A stretch of 31,890 bases of DNA from a virus, in the IMG/VR virus record IMGVR_UViG_3300042881_000914, positions 1 to 31,890 of that record; one strand, written 5' to 3'. This document shows, piece by piece, positions 9,766 through 15,919 of the stretch (its first letter is position 1; every line of letters begins with the position of its first letter). The position numbers and the translations under genes are program-made. Under the pieces are notes generated by a model. That model did no database searches. It saw nothing but the letters and a program-made list of their open reading frames with translations, and was not told where the DNA came from.

Positions 9766-10115
9766 TACCAGAACCAGAATCAAGATACGCAGATTACGCT
9801 AAGGATGGTGGTAATCTAGTTCGCCACTACATGGTCGAGCATGACGGCGTTCAGCACAAGTGCCATACCAGCGTTTACGCTTCGTATCTAGCCGAGAAGT
9901 TCAACGCTAAGATTTGGAATGTGGTGCTGGAGAAGTTCGTTAAGCCCTTCATTGGCGTGTGCAAACATTGTAAGAAGCGTCGAGAGCTTCACTTTGTTGA
10001 CGGGAATAGAGGATCGTTCCCAGCCGAAGAGGATGCGTTTTGTTGCGAGGAGTGTGATAGTGTGTATCACATCAAAGACATCCTAATGGAGACTGGTGCG
10101 TATAAAACGAACTAA
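9762..10115 (+). CDS. Zinc-ribbon-like protein between the terminase genes
   Basis: A 117-residue protein with two Cys pairs: CKHCKKR (about residues 67-73) and CCEEC (about 95-99), spaced like a zinc ribbon. A conserved-looking FVDGNRGSFPAEEDAF lies between them. The N-terminal half is mixed alpha/beta with HYMVEHDGVQHKCH. It overlaps the small terminase by ATGA and the large terminase by one base (TAATG), so translation is coupled to both. This suggests a role in packaging or DNA end recognition, but no family is known to me. Confidence 0.6.
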   Translation: MIPEPESRYADYAKDGGNLVRHYMVEHDGVQHKCHTSVYASYLAEKFNAKIWNVVLEKFVKPFIGVCKHCKKRRELHFVDGNRGSFPAEEDAFCCEECDSVYHIKDILMETGAYKTN

Positions 10116-11713
10116 TGCAGTGGCGCAAACATCCAATCCTTCAGCCTCCCAGTGATGACGAGGTAGCCTTGATGGAGCCAGATGACCTCATTGAGCTTCA
10201 TCGAATCTACCATGAGGCCATCGAGAACGCTGAAAAAGACCCATTCCGCTACGGGTTCAGGCTTCCGCATTGGGAAAAAGCTGAAGAGCAATTGTCGCAA
10301 GTCTCTGAGGTTCTGGCACTCGGGGGAAATCGCAGCGGCAAAACTGCGTGGGGTTCTTACTGCGTGGTCAAAGCCGCCATCGAAAACCCAAAGTCAGAGA
10401 TCTTCTGTTTTGCTCAGACCTCGGAGGTAAGCATCCGCCAGCAACAAAGCGCGGTATGGAACTGGTTGCCGCATGAGATGAGGACAAAGCAAACCTCAGC
10501 TAACGCTTACATCTCGTACACGAAGAAGAACGGGTTCACGGATAATTCGTTGATCCTACCTAATGCTTCACAGATCATCTTTAAGACATACTCTCAGTAT
10601 CAGAACAATCCTACTATTCTAGAGGGTGCAGAGCTTGGTAGCCGTGACCCCCAGTGGCACAATATTGGCGTATGGCTCGACGAGTACCTTCTTGGTAATG
10701 AGCTAATTGACACCCTACGCTTCCGTCTTGCTACCCGCAATTCCAAGATGCTGGTGACATTTACCCCGATTGACGGGTGGACTGAGGTGATTAAGGAATA
10801 CCTAGATGGTGCTACAAGCGTCCAGAGCGTCGAGGCTGAACTGCTCAACGGCGAACTTGTCCCCTATGTCCAGCGGAGTAAGAAGCGCAATGCCAGCGTC
10901 CATTACTTCCATTCCAAGGATAACCCTTTCGGTGGCTACGAGCGAATCAAGGAGACCCTAGTTGGAAGGCCTCGGGAGGAGATTCTAATTCGTGCGTATG
11001 GGGTTCCAGTTAAGTCCCACGCCACCAAGTTTCCCAAGTTCAATAAAGAAGTCAATGTTGTCCAGCCATCAGAGATCCCAACTACGAATGTTACTCGCTA
11101 TCAGATTATTGACCCAGCGGGTGCGAAGAATTGGTTTATGGCTTGGATTGCTGTGGATGCGTCTGGCACATTTTGGGTATATCGTGAGTGGCCGGGTGTC
11201 GATGTAGGCGACTGGGCTGAGTGGAAGGGTGGTAAGTGGATGCCAGGACAAGGGGCTAAGGGGCAGGGCTTTGGTATCCGTGACTACATGGACTTGATTG
11301 CCGAGCTGGAGGGTGACGAGAAGATCTTCGAGAGACTAATTGACCCTCGGCTTGGAGCGGCAAAATACCAGTCTGCGGATGGGGCATCCTCTATCATTGA
11401 GGATTTGAACGATGCCGGCATGGTTTGCATTCCAGCTCCAGGGTTAGACATCGACGATGGACTACAGGCACTTATTGGCAAGATGTCATGGGATACCACT
11501 AGACCTGCAGATTCGGTCAACCGACCGCATTTCTATGTCTCTTCCGAGTGTGAAAACATTATCCAAGCGTTGTCGGAATACACGGGTGACGGGGGGCTAA
11601 AGGAAGCATGGAAAGATCCAGTCGATGTTCTGCGTTACGCCGCCATTGCTGGAATAGATCATGTTGACGAAACCAGAAATCTTGCTACAAGACAAGGAGC
11701 GGGAGGCTACTAA
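10115..11713 (+). CDS. terL: Terminase large subunit
   Basis: A 532-residue packaging motor ATPase/nuclease. It shows the Walker A motif GGNRSGKT at residues 70-77, Walker B VWLDEY with D189/E190, and a coupling motif region LVTFTP (213-218). The C-terminal RNase H-like nuclease domain begins with YQIIDPAG (D333) and includes ERLIDPRLG (D410); both are plausible metal ligands. The length is usual for the family. The ATP-driven motor docks on the portal and cuts concatemeric DNA. The ATG lies in TAATG with the preceding stop, so it is translated by coupling. This is one of the safest calls in the window. Confidence 0.95.
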   Translation: MQWRKHPILQPPSDDEVALMEPDDLIELHRIYHEAIENAEKDPFRYGFRLPHWEKAEEQLSQVSEVLALGGNRSGKTAWGSYCVVKAAIENPKSEIFCFAQTSEVSIRQQQSAVWNWLPHEMRTKQTSANAYISYTKKNGFTDNSLILPNASQIIFKTYSQYQNNPTILEGAELGSRDPQWHNIGVWLDEYLLGNELIDTLRFRLATRNSKMLVTFTPIDGWTEVIKEYLDGATSVQSVEAELLNGELVPYVQRSKKRNASVHYFHSKDNPFGGYERIKETLVGRPREEILIRAYGVPVKSHATKFPKFNKEVNVVQPSEIPTTNVTRYQIIDPAGAKNWFMAWIAVDASGTFWVYREWPGVDVGDWAEWKGGKWMPGQGAKGQGFGIRDYMDLIAELEGDEKIFERLIDPRLGAAKYQSADGASSIIEDLNDAGMVCIPAPGLDIDDGLQALIGKMSWDTTRPADSVNRPHFYVSSECENIIQALSEYTGDGGLKEAWKDPVDVLRYAAIAGIDHVDETRNLATRQGAGGY

Positions 11714-11719
11714 CAAGCT

Positions 11720-11908
11720 ATGAAGACTCAAAACAAACCGATAGTTGCCGAGGAACTTATCATCGATTGCTTAAAAGAAGCGTATCTCAAGAGGGTAAAA
11801 ATGGAAGAATATGGGAAAACCCCTAGGCTTACCGAGGAAATTGAAACCCTTGAACACGCCATTCGATACATGAAATCTAAACTAAACCATGAAAACAGCA
11901 CCAACTAA
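11720..11908 (+). CDS. Small charged helical protein, 62 aa
   Basis: Encodes MKTQNKPIVAEELIIDCLKE... and ends KSKLNHENSTN. It is nearly all helix, rich in Glu and Lys, with a coiled-coil-like segment (LTEEIETLEHAIRYMKSKL). It lies between the large terminase (6-base gap) and the next gene, which it overlaps by 20 bases. No family was recognised. It could be a small accessory or regulatory peptide of the packaging operon. Confidence 0.5.
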   Translation: MKTQNKPIVAEELIIDCLKEAYLKRVKMEEYGKTPRLTEEIETLEHAIRYMKSKLNHENSTN

Positions 11909-12179
11909 GAAAGCAGCAAAGCGCGGCCGCCCACCTAAAGCTAAGCCAGAACCCATTGATTCCCCCGTGGAACCTCAAGATGACACCACCTATGAGGGCG
12001 ATTATCTAGTAATCCGCAAATGCCCAAACCCTAGTTGGGTAATGGTTCGCATGGATGGTGAGGCAGTTCCGGTTAAGGCTCCACCTAGGGTATCGCACAA
12101 ACTAGTTGGCAAACCTATAAAAGTTGTTATGATACGCCCCGAAGTAGGCGAGCAGTTCTACGAATATTTGCCATCATGA
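11889..12179 (+). CDS. AT-hook-like small protein, 96 aa
   Basis: The N-terminus is Lys/Ala-rich and holds KRGRPPKAKPEP (residues about 11-22), which matches the RGRP core of an AT-hook that binds the minor groove of AT-rich DNA. The rest is a compact beta-rich region: YLVIRKCPNPSWVMVRMDG and a C-terminal VVMIRPEVGEQFYEYL. It overlaps the upstream gene by 20 bases and the portal gene by ATGA. It may be a small virion or portal-associated DNA-binding protein. The AT-hook is seen; the role is inferred. Confidence 0.55.
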   Translation: MKTAPTKKAAKRGRPPKAKPEPIDSPVEPQDDTTYEGDYLVIRKCPNPSWVMVRMDGEAVPVKAPPRVSHKLVGKPIKVVMIRPEVGEQFYEYLPS

Positions 12180-14242
12180 GCGCACCAACAGAAGAGCAGG
12201 AAGAGTCGATGATCTACGCCGAGGACGGCCCTAATGTCATGGCGTTGGCTGATGCCTACGACAAGTGCCTTATTGACTTGGAGGAATACTTTGAGGCTTG
12301 CTTGCGCTCGTATGATGATCGCCGCAACCTCTGGGAAGGTAAGTCTGATGACCTCCGCAAACAGGGCGCAAATGCCTTCCCTTGGCAGGGGGCAAGTGAT
12401 ATTGAGGTCAATGTCGTCGGAGAGCGTATCGACGCATTTGTGGCCATCCTAGACCAAGCATTGCAGCGTTCCCACATTAAGGCGTTCCCGACTTCTATGG
12501 CATCCATGCCACGCGCCTCAATGGTGTCTGGATTCCTTAAGTGGATGCGCTCCACATACATCCCAAACTTCCGTCAACAGATGGAATTGGGTGCTAATTA
12601 TCTGCTAGAGAAGGGGTTGATGGTGTCATATGTCGGATGGAAGCGTGAAAAAAGGACATATTTGCAACAGGTATCCATCGAGGAAATCGCACAAGTCTCC
12701 CCCGATCTAGCGGAACTTATTGTTAGTGGTGCTGATGACGAGATGGTATTCGGTATGCTTCAGACAGCATTCCCCGACCTATCGTCAAAGCGTGCAAAAA
12801 AAGCCATTATGGATCTTCGTAAGAAGGGTTTGGCTGAAGTCTCTGTTCCTCGCACATCGGTAGATTGCCCAGTAGTTTACTCATGCGCCCCCGATGGCGA
12901 GGTTCTTTTCCCATCGTATGTGACTGATCCTCAACGCGCTCCGTATGTATTCTGGCGCACATTCCTAACATCTCAGGAGCTTGAGAAAAAAGTAACCTCC
13001 GAGGGCTGGGATGCTGGTTGGGTTGAGAACGCTATCGAACGGCTTCGTGGTAAAGATTCCATGTATCTCGACGGCGAGAAGCTCAAGACAATCGACCGTC
13101 TGCCTATCACGGACGACAATGACCTTGTGATGGTGGTGTATGGCTACCAGCGTTTGATTGACGAGGAGGACGGTTCTGAGGGCATCTACTGTACGGTCTT
13201 CCACCCAACCACAGAAGGCTTCGCCAAACACGAACTCCTTAACGGTTATGACGACTACCCCTTTGTGGTTACGCGCCTATCGAACGACCAGAAGCGCATG
13301 TACGAAACCCAGACCTTCTCGGACATCCTCCGTGGAGCGCAAATGCAAATCAAGACCGAGCGTGATTCTCGTATTGATCGTGCTTCTCTGGCTACTCTCC
13401 CTCCATTGTTGCACCCGGCTGGTCGTCCTCCCTCTGATTGGGGGCCAGGAGTAAGGGTTCCGTATCGTCGCCTTGGTGAGATCCAATGGGGGCCACCGCC
13501 TCCAGCCGACAATGGTTCTGTTGAGGTTGAGGTGTCCATGACCGCGCAGGCAGATCGTGCCGTTGGTCTGGATATGTCCAACCCAATCTCCGCCTCCCGC
13601 CAGCAATTCGTGGTGTCCAAGTTCTTGGATCATGTCCGCGATGTGCTGAACATGGCGTGGAAGTTGTATCAGAGGATGGGGCCAGATGAGGTATTCTTCC
13701 AAGTAACTGGCAACCCTAACCCACAGGTGATGACCAAGGGTTCGGCTGATGAGAACTTCAGCATCGTGGTGAACTTTGACTCACAGAGCAACGATCCAGA
13801 GACTGCCGAGACGCAGCTCAAGAACATGGTGTCTTTGGTGCAACTCGACCGCAACGGCATCATGGATGTGAATAAGCTACTTGAGTTTACAGCATCGAGC
13901 ATCAACCCAATCTTCGCCGACTATGTTCTCCAGCCTGCTGAGGAAGCTCAACAGAAGGTTCAAAAGAATGTCACAGATGACCTTGCTAAGATCTTCGCTG
14001 GTATCGAGGTTCCTGCCCAGCCTAATGGCGCACAGATGGCAATGCAGATGATCCAAGCGTATGTCCAGCAACCAGACATCATGCAACGCGCACAACAGGA
14101 CGAGGCATTCGGTGCAAGGCTTCAGAAATATATGGAGCAATACCAGTTCCAGCTTCAGCAAATGCAGAACGCTGAGATCGGTCGCATCGGCACAGCTCCC
14201 GCTCAAATGGGAGGAGTAATGACCCAAGGAATGGAACAATAA
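12176..14242 (+). CDS. Portal protein
   Basis: A 688-residue protein in the portal position, two small genes after the large terminase. The N-terminus has the pattern RRNLWEGKSDDLRKQG followed by ANAFPWQGASDIEVN, typical of large podovirus-type portals. The centre is alpha/beta with SRIDRASLATLPPLLHP; a helical wing includes FLDHVRDVLNMAWKLYQ. The C-terminal part is Gln/Met-rich and helical (QYQFQLQQMQNAE), suited to a barrel or crown. Portal dodecamers form the DNA channel at one capsid vertex, seat the terminase and join the tail adaptor. It starts by ATGA overlap. The call rests on pattern, length and context. Confidence 0.85.
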   Translation: MSAPTEEQEESMIYAEDGPNVMALADAYDKCLIDLEEYFEACLRSYDDRRNLWEGKSDDLRKQGANAFPWQGASDIEVNVVGERIDAFVAILDQALQRSHIKAFPTSMASMPRASMVSGFLKWMRSTYIPNFRQQMELGANYLLEKGLMVSYVGWKREKRTYLQQVSIEEIAQVSPDLAELIVSGADDEMVFGMLQTAFPDLSSKRAKKAIMDLRKKGLAEVSVPRTSVDCPVVYSCAPDGEVLFPSYVTDPQRAPYVFWRTFLTSQELEKKVTSEGWDAGWVENAIERLRGKDSMYLDGEKLKTIDRLPITDDNDLVMVVYGYQRLIDEEDGSEGIYCTVFHPTTEGFAKHELLNGYDDYPFVVTRLSNDQKRMYETQTFSDILRGAQMQIKTERDSRIDRASLATLPPLLHPAGRPPSDWGPGVRVPYRRLGEIQWGPPPPADNGSVEVEVSMTAQADRAVGLDMSNPISASRQQFVVSKFLDHVRDVLNMAWKLYQRMGPDEVFFQVTGNPNPQVMTKGSADENFSIVVNFDSQSNDPETAETQLKNMVSLVQLDRNGIMDVNKLLEFTASSINPIFADYVLQPAEEAQQKVQKNVTDDLAKIFAGIEVPAQPNGAQMAMQMIQAYVQQPDIMQRAQQDEAFGARLQKYMEQYQFQLQQMQNAEIGRIGTAPAQMGGVMTQGMEQ

Positions 14243-14282
14243 CAATCTCAGATAAATAACAACCAACTAACTACCTAAAATT

Positions 14283-14591
14283 ATGTCAGCTAAAAAAACC
14301 ACCAATAAAAGTCAAAGGAAATATCACGCAGATGGTTTCACTTACGACCAGAAGAAAAAATCTTTCACACTACTGAATGCGGAAGATCCATCTAGAAAAG
14401 AAATGGTTAGATCGACATTGAGGCTGGGAGGTGTCGGCCCTGAAACCCCTGAATTACATAAAAAACGCATAAATGAACGAATAGATTATCTTCATACGCA
14501 GAAAGGCGAAAGATTCACCGCCGATGGCAAAAGATTAGTTAATAAAGCTCGCGGAACCCAATCATCCACTACTCGCAAGCTAATTAAGTAA
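14283..14591 (+). CDS. Conserved-looking basic protein, 102 aa
   Basis: Lys/Arg-rich throughout, with the pattern ADGFTYDQKKKSFTLLN (residues 16-32) and ERIDYLHTQKGERFTADG near 65-82, ending in TRKLIK. It starts 40 bases after the portal gene in an AAAATTATG context without a Shine-Dalgarno, the same context as 2627 and 4479. No family was recognised. Its charge suggests contact with nucleic acid or with an acidic partner such as the scaffold. Confidence 0.55.
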   Translation: MSAKKTTNKSQRKYHADGFTYDQKKKSFTLLNAEDPSRKEMVRSTLRLGGVGPETPELHKKRINERIDYLHTQKGERFTADGKRLVNKARGTQSSTTRKLIK

Positions 14592-14592
14592 T

Positions 14593-14718
14593 ATGAAAAA
14601 AGGTAAATCATGTGGCTGCGGCCACGAAAAGATGGAGCGTAAAGGCAAGGGCAAAGGCTATGTCGAGATTGAGATCAAAATGAGCCGTGCGCCCAAGAAA
14701 GCAGCCAAACGCAAGTAA
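14593..14718 (+). CDS. Small basic protein with CGCGH motif, 41 aa
   Basis: The frame from ATG 14593 reads MKKGKSCGCGHEKMERKG... and ends APKKAAKRK with TAA at 14716-14718. It begins one base after the previous stop. It has a CGCGH motif (residues 7-11) that could bind a metal, a Gly/Lys spacer and a very basic C-terminus. Such small basic proteins occur beside structural genes of many phages, sometimes as minor virion proteins. The function is unknown. Confidence 0.5.
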   Translation: MKKGKSCGCGHEKMERKGKGKGYVEIEIKMSRAPKKAAKRK

Positions 14719-14848
14719 CACTATCCTAACAAGGTCATTTATCTCCCCCGCTTGTGGGCTTGGCCCGTCCTGCAAAGCTTCAAGGAGATGACGGTCATCG
14801 GATTCCAAATCCGCTTCCGAGTTAACGGGCCGCCAATCTAACACCACT
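14719..14848 (+). other. Non-coding gap with possible RNA pseudoknot
   Basis: A 130-base gap without a convincing gene. It contains GGCCCGT (14762-14768), complementary to ACGGGCC (14825-14831); ATCTCC (14741-14746), complementary to GGAGAT (14784-14789); and a tight hairpin CGGATT/AATCCG (14799-14804 with 14808-14813, 3-nt loop). The first two pairings cross, so together they would make a pseudoknot. A 13-base dyad GATGACGGTCATC spans 14788-14800. Each helix alone could occur by chance in this length, so the structure is only a candidate. Confidence 0.3.
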
Positions 14849-15052
14849 ATGACACCAATACCGAAACCAAGCATCCAGACCGCCGTAGAAGCCCTCCGTG
14901 ACCGCGAGGAATATGCCGCCATCCTTCAGTTTATCCACGATGAGCGTGAGAAGTTCTTTGGTGATTTCCGCCAAGCAGAATCATCGAATGATGTGATGAA
15001 GCTCGCAGGAAGCATCTCTACGCTGGATGAGCTACTCTCAGTCTTAGCTTGA
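14849..15052 (+). CDS. Small conserved-looking protein, 67 aa
   Basis: Encodes MTPIPKPSIQTAVEALRD... with a helical core (EYAAILQFIHDEREKFFGDF) and an end SISTLDELLSVLA. The start has the context CACCACTATG, like many starts of the leftward operon, with no Shine-Dalgarno. It is the last gene of the terminase-portal operon and is followed by two terminator-like hairpins. Charge and helix pattern suggest a small soluble helical-bundle protein; no function can be assigned. Confidence 0.6.
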   Translation: MTPIPKPSIQTAVEALRDREEYAAILQFIHDEREKFFGDFRQAESSNDVMKLAGSISTLDELLSVLA

Positions 15053-15085
15053 CAAACCCGCTAGAATAGTCTAAGCATTTCCCGA

Positions 15086-15110
15086 ACCTGCTTCGGTAGG
15101 TGTTTTGTTT
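15086..15110 (+). terminator. Rho-independent-type terminator with UUCG loop
   Basis: ACCTGC and GGTAGGT arms (15086-15101) form a 6-bp stem closed by a TTCG tetraloop, one of the most stable RNA loops, followed by GTTTTGTTTCG. It lies 34 bases after the stop of the last gene of the terminase-portal operon. Confidence 0.7.
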
Positions 15111-15132
15111 CGTTTCATCGTTCATAGTTTGG

Positions 15133-15171
15133 GAGAAGGTCACAGGTTAAAATCTGTGGCCTTTTCTTTTG
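15133..15171 (+). terminator. Second, stronger terminator hairpin
   Basis: A 13-bp stem with two G-U pairs: 15133-15145 pairs with 15154-15166 around an 8-base loop (GTTAAAAT). The run TTTTCTTTTG follows from 15162. The T-run is on the + side only, so it ends rightward transcripts. With the preceding hairpin it forms a tandem terminator that isolates the downstream RNA/capsid region. Confidence 0.75.
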
Positions 15172-15181
15172 TCCCATGCTA

Positions 15182-15240
15182 CATGGTACTTAAGCATGGT
15201 ACTTAGCATTACCAACGGTTAAGTTGACTTACACTTGACT
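15182..15240. repeat. Two pairs of short tandem repeats
   Basis: CATGGTACTTA occurs at 15182-15192 and 15195-15205 (13-base period). TTGACTTAC occurs from 15224 and again from 15235 (11-base period, about one helical turn). TTGTGAC follows at 15246-15252. The 11-base spacing places the TTGAC motifs on the same DNA face, which suits cooperative protein binding. No -10 hexamer is obvious downstream. Confidence 0.5.
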
Positions 15241-15279
15241 TACATTTGTGACCTTTAATTAAGACAGTCACCTCGCTTA

Positions 15280-15745
15280 CGCTCGATCAAACTTCCCTCC
15301 GAGAGGAAAAAGACACACCAACCTCTTAGGGTTGTGTTAATAAACCCTATGATTCGTGGTCTACCATGTGGAACCCCTATCTCTAGAGACCCAATTCGGT
15401 TGTGCGCTCTTCCCCCCGCTTCGGATTAAAGCCTATAACGGACGCTGGATGATAGGTTGGAATCAGAGCCAGCCGCGAGCCTAATGGTAGTGAAGTATTC
15501 TCATACCCCTTTGCCCGTCCTAATGGCTGTCTTGTTCCACTAGGAACTAGCACTTTGAAAAACAAAGGGCTAGCACGAGGAGGTCGGAGTACTCGTGCCA
15601 GCCCTAGATCCATTGCTCTACGCGCCGGAGGGGTGAATAGTGACGATGAGTCCGACCTCTCGTCAACGCCAAAATACCACATTCTTACCCCCAGTCAATA
15701 GGAAATCTTTAAGAATTTGTGACGGGATTTAAGGTCACATTTTGC
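15280..15745 (+). ncRNA. Candidate large structured RNA with pseudoknot and kissing loops (limits approximate)
   Basis: Several helices can be drawn. (1) A stem 15420-15427/15461-15468 (one mismatch) continues into CCTAT/ATAGG (15432-15436/15452-15456). The loop of this stem carries GCTGG (15444-15448), complementary to CCAGC (15469-15473), an H-type pseudoknot. (2) GGTA-G-TGA/TCATACC is a hairpin at 15486-15507. (3) GTTCC-acta-GGAAC is at 15534-15547. (4) A 13-bp hairpin with one mismatch lies at 15567-15579/15592-15604; nine bases of its loop, GAGGTCGGA (15580-15588), match TCCGACCTC (15651-15659) in the loop of a TGACG/CGTCA hairpin (15641-15645/15661-15665). (5) A possible 3' hairpin is TGTGAC/GTCACA, followed by TTTT at 15740-15743. 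Strand is inferred from the flanking + terminators. No known family is recognised; GOLLD- or ROOL-like phage RNA or a packaging RNA are the alternatives I would test. Confidence 0.55.
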
Positions 15746-15879
15746 GTCAAATCTTGTGACAAATTTAACCCAGTATTTATCACGGTTTTGTCAGAAAAAC
15801 TACACATTATTTCTGACATAATGCGTCAAGTCTAATACCTCACCAAACTACTTGACTTAGTAAGGATTAAATGCTTGAC
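15694..15879. promoter_or_regulatory. Cluster of TGAC/GTCA half-sites upstream of the capsid operon
   Basis: In 186 bases the tetramer TGAC or its complement GTCA starts at 15694, 15720, 15734, 15746, 15757, 15790, 15814, 15825, 15853 and 15876: ten copies, where one or two would be expected by chance. Many are extended to TTGAC (15852, 15875; complements at 15694, 15746, 15825) or TTGTGAC (15717, 15754). Three more copies in the TGAC direction lie at 15225-15252. Possible meanings are binding sites for a phage regulator of late genes, several -35-like elements, or origin iterons. Confidence 0.5.
15789..15818. promoter_or_regulatory. 9-bp perfect dyad TGTCAGAAA-N12-TTTCTGACA
   Basis: Arms 15789-15797 and 15810-15818 are perfect inverted repeats around a 12-base AT-rich spacer, about 100 bases upstream of the scaffold start. 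No T-run follows, so it is more likely an operator or a hairpin in the leader than a terminator. It shares the TGAC/GTCA core with the surrounding cluster. Confidence 0.45.
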
Positions 15880-15919
15880 TTCGCTCATCGCCACCGCAGG
15901 GCGTTAACCAGCGTACAAA

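Larger units (their letters stand above)
15053..15919. other. 867-base non-coding interval between portal and scaffold operons
   Basis: The longest gap in the window. From left to right it holds two rho-independent-type terminators (15086-15171), tandem repeats (15182-15240), a region dense in RNA-like secondary structure (about 15280-15745), and an AT-rich leader crowded with TGAC/GTCA motifs that runs to the scaffold start at 15920. No tRNA, tmRNA, RNase P RNA or group I/II intron core was recognised. The only long frame (- strand, 15383-15682) has no protein-like pattern and is treated as chance. This is probably where transcription of the capsid operon begins, but no clear -35/-10 pair is visible. 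Confidence 0.75.

Noticed and set aside
14788-14841. A 17-codon frame with AAGGAG just upstream
   Set aside because: Too short, no recognisable pattern, and the bases are also explained by the possible RNA structure.
15451-15470. GGTTGGAATC resembling a tRNA T-arm
   Set aside because: The C of the GTTCGA core is missing, and no acceptor, D or anticodon arms can be drawn around it.
15641-15665. A TGANGAG-like stretch resembling part of a hammerhead ribozyme core
   Set aside because: The required GAAA segment and the three-helix arrangement are absent.
15383-15682. A 99-codon frame on the - strand within the structured non-coding interval
   Set aside because: Low-complexity, Arg/Pro/Ser/Leu-rich translation, no neighbours on that strand and no start context like those of real genes; the helices explain the region better.
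15280-15745. Direct naming of the structured RNA as phi29-type pRNA, GOLLD or ROOL
   Set aside because: The length and helices do not allow a firm match by eye; named only as hypotheses to test.
15053-15919. Possible group I or group II intron in the non-coding interval
   Set aside because: No conserved P/Q/R/S core or domain V sequence was found, and it does not interrupt a gene.
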